Part shown: positions 9,507 to 15,715 of the stretch, in pieces
Position numbering within the stretch: position 1 is the stretch's first letter
How the letters are laid out: each line of letters opens with the position of its first letter
NCBI GenBank assembly: GCA_963793825.1
Contig: CAWCBE010000008.1
Coordinates: 62,001-126,000, forward strand
Length of the DNA stretch: 64,000 bases
Origin: RYN-230 sp963793825
GTDB lineage: Bacteria > Actinomycetota > Actinomycetes > Streptosporangiales > Streptosporangiaceae
Reading direction: 5' to 3'
Translations under genes and position numbers: made by a program
Notes under the pieces: generated by a model
What the model was told of the DNA's origin: nothing
The model's input: the letters and a program-made list of their open reading frames with translations, nothing else
Database searches by the model: none

Positions 9507-10310
9507 CTAGCCGGCCGCGCCGAGGTGCGCGCGGAGCCAGTGGATGTCGCTGGCCGGGTCGGGGGTCTCGCAGATCACCGGGGCACCCGCCGCCCGGATC
9601 ACGTCCACCAGCAGGGTGGGGTCGATCGTGCCCTGCTCCATCCCCGCGTGCCGGTCCCGGCCGGAGCCGAACTCGTCCCGGGAGTTGTTGCAGTGCACCA
9701 GGTCGATGCGGCCGGTGATGGCCTTCACCCGGTCGGCGATCCCGGCCAGGTCCTCACCGCTGGCGAACGCATGACAGGTGTCCAGGCAGAACCCGACCTC
9801 GCCGGCCCCGCCGGCCCCGCCGGCCGCGGCGTCACCGACGGCGTCCCAGAGCCGGGCGACCGCGTCCAGGCCGCGGGCCATGGCCTGGTCACCGCCGGCC
9901 GTGTTCTCGATCAGCATCGGCACCGGCCGGTCGGTCCGTTCCACCGCCTTGCGCCAGTTCGCGTATCCGTCGGCCACGTCCGCGTCGGCGGTCACATGCC
10001 CGCCGTGCACGATCACCCCCCGGGCGCCGATCGCGGCCGCCGCCGCCAGGTACTGGCCGAGCAGCTTCCGGCTGGGGATGCGGATCCGGTTGTTGGTGCT
10101 GGCCACGTTGATCCGGTACGGAGCGTGGATGTAAGCCTGCACGCCCGCGTCCTCCAGCGCCGCGCGGAGCGCGGCGGCGTCGCCCCCCGGGAAGCTCGGC
10201 TGGGCCCACCCCTGCGGGTCACCCAGGAAGAACTGGGCCACCGGGGACTGGGTCGCCTCCGCCGCCCGCAATGGCTCCTCGTCATGGACGTGCGGTCCGA
10301 TGCTCACCAT
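9507..10310 (-). CDS. nfo: Deoxyribonuclease IV (AP endonuclease)
   Basis: A 267-residue TIM-barrel enzyme of the AP endonuclease 2 family that cuts DNA 5' of abasic sites in base-excision repair. The zinc-ligand motifs are all present: VHGGH (His), LIENTAGG (Glu), CLDTCHAFASG (Asp and His), VHCNNSRDEFGSGRDRHAG (His, Asp, His) and ICETP (Glu). It converges on the mannosyltransferase gene with 7 bases between the stops. Confidence 0.93.
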   Translation of the reverse strand: MVSIGPHVHDEEPLRAAEATQSPVAQFFLGDPQGWAQPSFPGGDAAALRAALEDAGVQAYIHAPYRINVASTNNRIRIPSRKLLGQYLAAAAAIGARGVIVHGGHVTADADVADGYANWRKAVERTDRPVPMLIENTAGGDQAMARGLDAVARLWDAVGDAAAGGAGGAGEVGFCLDTCHAFASGEDLAGIADRVKAITGRIDLVHCNNSRDEFGSGRDRHAGMEQGTIDPTLLVDVIRAAGAPVICETPDPASDIHWLRAHLGAAG

Positions 10311-10334
10311 GGCAAGGAGACTAGCCGGTGCGGC

Positions 10335-11303
10335 TCATGGCGTGGCTGCCGCCGGGCGGCGCGGTGGTGCTGGCCGCTGAGCCCATTCCGGCGTCCAGGT
10401 GCCATCGTCGCGATGGCCGGGCGGCGCGGACCCGAGGTGGCTGCGGAGTGTGGTCAGCACGGGGTGCGCGTTGTCGCTGCGCCAGATCAGTGAGTGCGGA
10501 TAGACCGGTGTCGGATGGTGCACGGCAATGCGCCGCAGGCCGTGGCCGGCCGGCCAGGCGAGCCGGGTCTGCTCGCCGACGAAGGTCGCCACGGCCGGGG
10601 AGCCGGCCAGCGCGTCCAGCAGGGGCTCGGCGCCGAAGTGCGGATCGGCCGTGTTGATGGTGAGCCCGAACGCGAGGGCGAGTTCGTCGTAGTACGCGGC
10701 CCACTCGGTTCCGGGGACGAGGCCGGGCATCCAGATCGTGTGCCCGGCCAGCCCGGCGGGCGTGACCGCGGGGGCGGCCGCGAACTTGTGGGCCGGCCCG
10801 GTGAGCAGCTGGACGGGCTCGTTGAGAACCCGGCTGGTTTCGATGCCCGCGGGGAGCTCGCGGGCTGGCCGGGTGAGCGCGCGGAAGGACGCGTCGATCG
10901 TGCCGGACCAGAGCGCCGCGATGGCCGCGCCGGCGTCGAAGAGGGTCACGACATCGAGTTCGGTGCCGGGATGCGCGCGGTGGAAGTCGCGCAGCAGGGC
11001 GGCTGGCGCGAGCCTGCGGCCGATCACGTCCACGCGCAGCGCACGGCGGCCGGGCCGCACGGAGGCGGCCGCCCGCTCTTCGGCACGGAGCAGATCGCGG
11101 GCGTGCGGCAGGAACGCCTGCCCGTCGCGGCTGAGCGGGGCGCCGCGCGCCGTGCGGGTGAACAGCCGCACGCCGACGTCCTTCTCCAGCGCGGCGATGC
11201 GCTTGGAGACGGCCTGCTGGGTGATTGACAGGTCAACGGCGGCTTCGGAGAACTGGCCCGCGTCCGCGACCGCGACGAAGGCGCGCACGCCATCGAGATC
11301 CAC
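10335..11303 (-). CDS. LysR-family transcriptional regulator
   Basis: A LysR-type regulator of about 322 residues. The N-terminal winged helix is clear (DGVRAFVAVADAGQFSEAA and ITQQAVSKRIAALEKDVG), followed by a periplasmic-binding-like effector domain. GTG at 11303 is preferred: another GTG at 11324 would place the start inside the palindrome at 11322-11338, which is more likely a binding site. It is divergent from an MFS transporter gene, the usual partner of such regulators, and probably controls it. The C terminus is Pro/Ala/His-rich. Confidence 0.87.
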   Translation of the reverse strand: MDLDGVRAFVAVADAGQFSEAAVDLSITQQAVSKRIAALEKDVGVRLFTRTARGAPLSRDGQAFLPHARDLLRAEERAAASVRPGRRALRVDVIGRRLAPAALLRDFHRAHPGTELDVVTLFDAGAAIAALWSGTIDASFRALTRPARELPAGIETSRVLNEPVQLLTGPAHKFAAAPAVTPAGLAGHTIWMPGLVPGTEWAAYYDELALAFGLTINTADPHFGAEPLLDALAGSPAVATFVGEQTRLAWPAGHGLRRIAVHHPTPVYPHSLIWRSDNAHPVLTTLRSHLGSAPPGHRDDGTWTPEWAQRPAPPRRPAAATP

Positions 11304-11321
11304 GCCGACCGACCTTAGCTG

Positions 11322-11338
11322 CACAACGCGGCGTTGTG
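11322..11338. promoter_or_regulatory. Palindrome between lysR and MFS genes
   Basis: CACAACGC and GCGTTGTG form a perfect 8-bp inverted repeat around a single G. It lies 18 bases before the preferred lysR start and about 100 bases before the divergent transporter gene, a typical place for a LysR autoregulatory site. No experimental support; the call rests on symmetry and position. Confidence 0.55.
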
Positions 11339-11440
11339 GCTCGCCGGCGGGACGGTTGTTTGCCCCGCTGATGTGCTGCGGGCTTTGATCTTGCCAGCTG
11401 GCGTGAGGTTGTCCGGGCGAGAGAGCCGGGGGCGCGGGAC

Positions 11441-12988
11441 ATGGTGAGCGGGCGGTGGCAGTTCGGGCGGCAGTTCGGGTGGCTCTGGGCGGCGTATGCG
11501 GTCAGCGCGTACGGCTCAGGTTTCGGGTTCGGCGCGCTTCCGCTGATCGCGATCATCGTGCTGCGCGCCGGGCCGGCCGAGGTGTCGCTGCTGGCCGCGG
11601 CCGGGCTGGCGGTGGGGGCGGCGGTCGCCGTGCCGCTCGGCCCGTGGGTGGAGTTCCGCCGCAAGCGGCCGGTGATGGCGGCGATGGACCTGACCCGGTT
11701 CGCGGCGATGATGAGCGTTCCCGCCGCGTTCGCGCTCGGCTGGCTCAGCTTCGCTCAGCTCCTGGTCGTGTCGGTCATCGTCGCCGCAGCCAAGATCGCC
11801 TTCAACGCGGCCAGCGGCGCCTATCTGAAAGCGCTCATGCGGCCGGCGGACCTGCTCGCCGCGAACGGGCGGTTCGAGTCGACCACCTGGACCGCCACCA
11901 TGCTCGGCCCGCCGCTGGGCGGGGCCGCGATCGGGCTGTTCGGCCCCGTGACAACCGTGGTGGCCGATGCGGTCAGTTATCTGCTCTCGGCCGCCGGGAT
12001 CAGCGCGATCGGCGGGAGGGAGCCGCACCCCGCGCGAACCGGTGCCCCGCGACTGCGCGCCGGGGACCTGCCCGACGGGTGGCGGTACATCCTGGCCCAC
12101 CCGGCACTGCGCCCTCTGTTCTTCAACACGATGCTGGTCAATGGCCTGATCATGGCGATCTCGCCGCTGATCGCCGTGCTCATGCTCGGCCGCCTCGGGT
12201 TCGCGCCGTGGCAGTACGGCCTGGCGTTCGCGGCACCCTGCGCCGGCGGCCTCATCGGGTCACGGCTGGCCGGCCCGCTCGTCGCGCGGTTCGGGCAGCG
12301 CCGGGTCATGTTCACCGCCGGGGTGCTGCGTGCGGGCTGGCTGCCCGGGCTGGCCTTCATCGGCCCGGGCGCTGCCGGGATCGTGCTCGTCATTGCCGTC
12401 CAGTTCGGCCTGGTCACCTGCATGGGCGTCTCCAATCCGGTGCTCGCCACCTACCGGCTTGAACAAACCGGGCCGGACCGGGTCGCCCGCACCCTGTCCG
12501 CGTGGTCGGTCAGCAGCAGCGCCACCATCGCGGCCTTGACCGCCCTGGGGGGCCTGCTGGCCAGCATCACCAGCCCGCGGGCCGCGATAGCGGTCGCCGG
12601 TGTCCTCATCCTGCCCACCCCGCTCCTGCTGGCCCGCGCCGCGGGGCGGGGATCAGGGCAGCAGGCCGCCGTTGGCCAGGCCGAGGGCGACGCCGACGAA
12701 CGCGGCCACCAGCCCGGCGACGATGAGCATCCGCTCCTCCCGGGTCGCCGAGACCAGCTGGCTGTACAGGCCGATGACGAGCGAGGCCAGCCCCAGCCAG
12801 GTCGCGGTGACGTGGGCCCACGCCCCCATGCCGTGCTGGTTGGCCAGGAAGCCGGCGATGATGGCCACCAGGCCGGCCACCAGGGTGAAGACAGCGAGCG
12901 CATTCTCCCGCGGATGACGCCGGCCGTCGGTGTTCAGCGTGAGGTGCGGGAGCCTGAGATGAGCCCGGGTCGAGGTGACCTGGGATAG
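11441..12988 (+). CDS. MFS transporter with an antisense-overlapping C-terminal extension
   Basis: The first 400 residues are a major facilitator protein of the enterobactin-exporter-like/MFS_3 type, with about 12 helices and the loop EFRRKRPVMAAMD. After the last helix (VAGVLILPTPLLLARAAG) no stop codon follows. The frame runs on for more than 110 residues of Gln/Asp/Gly/Arg-rich, non-membrane sequence, antisense to the small membrane protein gene at 12653-13012. This extension looks like read-through into antisense sequence rather than a domain. It is likely regulated by the divergent LysR. The function call is good; the true C terminus is uncertain. Confidence 0.8.
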   Translation: MVSGRWQFGRQFGWLWAAYAVSAYGSGFGFGALPLIAIIVLRAGPAEVSLLAAAGLAVGAAVAVPLGPWVEFRRKRPVMAAMDLTRFAAMMSVPAAFALGWLSFAQLLVVSVIVAAAKIAFNAASGAYLKALMRPADLLAANGRFESTTWTATMLGPPLGGAAIGLFGPVTTVVADAVSYLLSAAGISAIGGREPHPARTGAPRLRAGDLPDGWRYILAHPALRPLFFNTMLVNGLIMAISPLIAVLMLGRLGFAPWQYGLAFAAPCAGGLIGSRLAGPLVARFGQRRVMFTAGVLRAGWLPGLAFIGPGAAGIVLVIAVQFGLVTCMGVSNPVLATYRLEQTGPDRVARTLSAWSVSSSATIAALTALGGLLASITSPRAAIAVAGVLILPTPLLLARAAGRGSGQQAAVGQAEGDADERGHQPGDDEHPLLPGRRDQLAVQADDERGQPQPGRGDVGPRPHAVLVGQEAGDDGHQAGHQGEDSERILPRMTPAVGVQREVREPEMSPGRGDLG

Positions 12989-13012
12989 GTGGGCTCCGGC
13001 AGCGTCAGGCAT
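12653..13012 (-). CDS. Small membrane protein
   Basis: A 119-residue protein with a polar N terminus (about 38 residues) and three hydrophobic helices (ALAVFTLVAGLVAIIAGFL, VTATWLGLASLVIGLYSQL, MLIVAGLVAAFVGVALGL). The ATG at 13012 has GAGGGGG eight bases upstream and is preferred over the GTG at 13021. Function unknown. The whole gene lies antisense to the 3' extension of the MFS frame; the well-placed ribosome site and clean helix pattern indicate that this strand is the real coding one here. Confidence 0.72.
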   Translation of the reverse strand: MPDAAGAHLSQVTSTRAHLRLPHLTLNTDGRRHPRENALAVFTLVAGLVAIIAGFLANQHGMGAWAHVTATWLGLASLVIGLYSQLVSATREERMLIVAGLVAAFVGVALGLANGGLLP

Positions 13013-13213
13013 CGTGGCCACCCCCTCGGACGGGTCTTCCCCGCGTTATGCCCGCCGCCGCCACGCCGGAATCCTGAGCCGGGCCGCAGGCCAGCCCTGG
13101 TAAGCTGAACCGGCTGCCCGCCGCTGTCGGCATCCTCGCCGTTCCGCCCGGTCAGCCCCTCCTGCCACGGAGAGACCGTGGCCGCACCAGTCCAGAGGAG
13201 GCATGTTTTCTTC

Positions 13214-13504
13214 ATGCGCCGCTACGAGATGATGATCATCCTCGATCCCGCTCTCGAAGAGCAGACCGTCCAGCCCTCACTCGACCAGTTCCTCTCGGTG
13301 GTCACCACCGGGGGCGGCAGCGTCAACAAGATCGACGTCTGGGGCAGGCGTCGGCTCGCCTACGAGATCGAGAAGAAGTCCGACGGCATCTACGCGGTCA
13401 TCGACATGGTCGCGGAGCCGGACGCGGTCCACGAACTCGACCGTCAGCTCAGCCTGAACGAGGCCGTGCTGCGGACCAAGATCCTGCGCCCGGAAATGCA
13501 CTGA
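13214..13504 (+). CDS. rpsF: 30S ribosomal protein S6
   Basis: A 96-residue protein with the S6 signature MRRYEMMIILDP and the GRRRLAYEI segment that contacts S18 and 16S rRNA. GAGGAGG lies about 13 bases before the ATG. It is the first gene of the rpsF-ssb-rpsR-rplI operon. Confidence 0.98.
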   Translation: MRRYEMMIILDPALEEQTVQPSLDQFLSVVTTGGGSVNKIDVWGRRRLAYEIEKKSDGIYAVIDMVAEPDAVHELDRQLSLNEAVLRTKILRPEMH

Positions 13505-13562
13505 CGCTGGCGCCCGCGCCGCTCCCCCGACCCCATCCCCCTGAATGACCGGGAGTTACCCG

Positions 13563-14141
13563 ATGGCAGGCGATACCCAGATCACGGTCGTTGGCAACCT
13601 GGTCAGCGATCCGGAACTCCGGTACACCCCGACTGGTGTGGCGGTGGCCAACTTCCGCGTCGCCTCCACCCCGCGCACCTTCGACCGGCAGGCGAACGAA
13701 TGGAAGGACGGCGACAGCCTCTTCCTCACGTGCAATGTATGGCGGCAGGCCGCCGAGAACGTGGCCGAGAGCCTGCAGCGCGGCATGCGGGTGGTCGTCA
13801 TGGGGCGGCTGCACCAGCGCTCCTATGAGACCCGCGAGGGGGAGAAGCGGACCGTCTTCGAGGTCGAGGTGGACGACGTCGGCCCGTCGCTGCGTAGCGC
13901 CTCCGCCAAGGTGACCCGGTCCAACCGCTCCGGTGGTGGCGGTGGTGGTGGTGGCGGCGGCTTCGGCGGTGGTGGTGGTGGCGCCGCCAGCGGCGGTGGC
14001 GGCAGCTTCGGCGGCGGCCAGGCGGGACAGGGCGGTTCCGGCGGCTTCGGCGGGTCATCCGGCGGCCGGGCCAACGACGACCCCTGGGCCAACGACTCGG
14101 GCGGCCTCGGCGACGGCGCCTCTGACGAGCCGCCGTTCTGA
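13563..14141 (+). CDS. ssb: Single-stranded DNA-binding protein
   Basis: A 192-residue SSB. The OB fold covers about residues 1-115 (DTQITVVGNLVSDPELRYTPTG, then VVVMGRLHQRSYET). A Gly-rich linker follows, and the protein ends in the acidic tip DEPPF that recruits repair and replication partners. It binds single-stranded DNA as a tetramer. The ATG at 13563 follows GGGAG; an in-frame ATG 18 bases earlier lacks a site. GGT-rich linker codons make a local low-complexity tract (13930-14080). Confidence 0.97.
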   Translation: MAGDTQITVVGNLVSDPELRYTPTGVAVANFRVASTPRTFDRQANEWKDGDSLFLTCNVWRQAAENVAESLQRGMRVVVMGRLHQRSYETREGEKRTVFEVEVDDVGPSLRSASAKVTRSNRSGGGGGGGGGGFGGGGGGAASGGGGSFGGGQAGQGGSGGFGGSSGGRANDDPWANDSGGLGDGASDEPPF

Positions 14142-14256
14142 GCCGGACGGCCGCTAGGCGGCCCGGCCGGAGCCCGGACGCCGGGCCATGTCCTGACCAA
14201 TAACTAACCAGACGACCATCCCCGCGCGATGCGGGGCTCTGCTGAGGAGCACCACG

Positions 14257-14493
14257 ATGGCGAAAGCACCTATTCGCAAGCCCCGGAAGAAAGTCTGCCT
14301 GTTCTGCCAGGAGAAGATCTCCTACGTGGACTACAAGGACACCGGACTGCTCCGGAAGTTCATCTCCGACCGCGGCAAGATCCGGGCCCGGCGGGTCACC
14401 GGGAACTGCACGCAGCATCAGCGCGACGTCGCCAAGGCGATCAAGAACGCCCGCGAGATGGCGCTGCTGCCGTACACCAGCACGGCACGCTGA
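14257..14493 (+). CDS. rpsR: 30S ribosomal protein S18
   Basis: A 78-residue S18 with the core (VDYKDTGLLRKFISDRGKIRARRVTGNC). The protein retains the Cys pair CLFC near the N terminus and a further Cys (GNCTQHQ), so it appears to be the zinc-binding C+ form. GAGGAG precedes the ATG. It lies between ssb and rplI in the conserved operon. Confidence 0.97.
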   Translation: MAKAPIRKPRKKVCLFCQEKISYVDYKDTGLLRKFISDRGKIRARRVTGNCTQHQRDVAKAIKNAREMALLPYTSTAR

Positions 14494-14512
14494 CCGGGAG
14501 GGCCGGATACCG

Positions 14513-14974
14513 ATGAGTCGCACACCGATGAAGCTGATCCTCACCAACGAGGTCACCGGCCTGGGCGGCCCTGGTGACGTGGTGGAGGTGGCCGGCGGCT
14601 ACGGCCGCAACTACCTCGTGCCCCGGGGGCTGGCGATGCGCTGGACCCGCGGTGCCGAGAAGCAGATCGAGCTGATCAAGCGGTCCCGCGCGGCCCGGGA
14701 CATCCGCGGCCTCGACGACGCCCGGGAGGCCGCCAAGCGGCTTTCGGCGACGACCGTCCGGCTCCGGGTGCGGGCCGGGGCGTCGGGCCGGCTGTTCGGC
14801 TCGGTGAGCCCGTCGGACATCGCGGACGCGGTCCGCGCCTCCGGTGGCCCGGAACTGGACCGCCGCAGGATCGAGGTGGCCGTCCCGATCCGGACCGTCG
14901 GCTCGCACCAGGTGACCGTGCGGCTGCACCCCGAGGTGAACGCCACGCTGGACGTCGAGGTCGCCGCCTCCTGA
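14513..14974 (+). CDS. rplI: 50S ribosomal protein L9
   Basis: A 153-residue L9 with the N-terminal rRNA-binding domain (MKLILTNEVTGLGGPGDVVEVAGGYGRNYLVPRG, in which GYGRNYL is diagnostic), a long central helix and the C-terminal domain (LFGSVSPSDIADAV). GGAGG lies 11 bases before the ATG at 14513; the ATG at 14528 is an alternative matching the usual first residues. Last gene of the operon. Confidence 0.97.
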   Translation: MSRTPMKLILTNEVTGLGGPGDVVEVAGGYGRNYLVPRGLAMRWTRGAEKQIELIKRSRAARDIRGLDDAREAAKRLSATTVRLRVRAGASGRLFGSVSPSDIADAVRASGGPELDRRRIEVAVPIRTVGSHQVTVRLHPEVNATLDVEVAAS

Positions 14975-15044
14975 TCGGGGGCGTGCGGCAGCACGCCGCC
15001 GTCACCCTCCGGCCGGAGCTGGCGGCGGCCGTTATCAGCCGGCT

Positions 15045-15076
15045 GACGTGGTGGCCGCCCGGGCGGCCACCACGTC
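15045..15076. terminator. Hairpin after the ribosomal operon
   Basis: GACGTGGTGGCCGCCC followed at once by its perfect complement GGGCGGCCACCACGTC, a 16-bp stem. It lies 71 bases after the rplI stop and before the convergent small gene at 15094. There is no T-run, as is common for actinobacterial terminators. Confidence 0.8.
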
Positions 15077-15093
15077 TGTGCTGTCCGCCATGC

Positions 15094-15294
15094 TCAGTCG
15101 GCCGTGGTGTAGCCCGGCAGGCGCCGGGCGAGCCCGGGGTCGAGGTCGGCGACCATGGCCCACACCTCCGCCAGACGCCCGGCCAGCGCGCCCGTACCGT
15201 CGGCGCCGGCCGCCGCTGCTTCCGCGGCTAGCGCGCCGATTTCGTCGATGGCGGTTCCGAGGCGGTCAAGCCGGGGGTCGGACGTCGAACGCAT
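15094..15294 (-). CDS. Small hypothetical protein
   Basis: A 66-residue protein, helical by composition (RLDRLGTAIDEIGALAAEA and AEVWAMVADLDPGLARRLPGY). GC3 is very high, as expected for real coding sequence here. The ribosome site is weak. Function unknown. It converges on the ribosomal operon across the hairpin at 15045-15076. Confidence 0.55.
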   Translation of the reverse strand: MRSTSDPRLDRLGTAIDEIGALAAEAAAAGADGTGALAGRLAEVWAMVADLDPGLARRLPGYTTAD

Positions 15295-15382
15295 GCTCGA
15301 ATCCTAGGGGAAGGACTCGTAGTTCGCCGGAGTTCAGCCAGGCCGCCCGGAGTCCCGGTAACGGCCGACGTCACGTTCCGTG

Positions 15383-15576
15383 TGTGGATAACTTCCGTAG
15401 CGGTGTGGACGGCCAGCGGCCTCCCAAGTTTTTTCCGCACACACCCCGTGGACCACGTTTCTGCAGGCAGTAGCGGTGCTGACCGGCCATCCCGGATTGC
15501 TGTCCCCAGGGCTGTCCCCAGCCTGCGCACAGCTCCGGCGGCGTGTCTGCACAAGCTGTCCACAGGCCTGTGCACA
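15383..15576. promoter_or_regulatory. Cluster of DnaA-box-like sites upstream of dnaB
   Basis: The 420-base gap before dnaB contains one exact DnaA box on the minus strand (TTATCCACA, 15383-15391), a one-mismatch copy of the Streptomyces-type box TTGTCCACA (CTGTCCACA, 15556-15564) and two-mismatch copies CCGTCCACA (minus, 15404-15412) and CTGTGCACA (15568-15576). Two CTGTCCCCA repeats lie at about 15500-15520. No gene is supported in this gap. It could be an initiator-titration site or DnaA control of dnaB. Confidence 0.5.
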
Positions 15577-15715
15577 GCACGATTGGACGCTGCGGCAGAC
15601 CGCAACCAGACTGTCAGACCGGGCCGTTAGAACTAAGCATGAGAACGGGGCACGGGCGGGCGGGCGCGCGGTGTCAGGCGGCCGCCGGGGTGCGGGTTTG
15701 ACGGGGAGGTGATGT

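Noticed and set aside
13930..14080. GGTGGC-rich repeats that could suggest a CRISPR or tandem array
   Set aside because: They encode the Gly-rich linker of SSB; units are irregular and there are no spacers.
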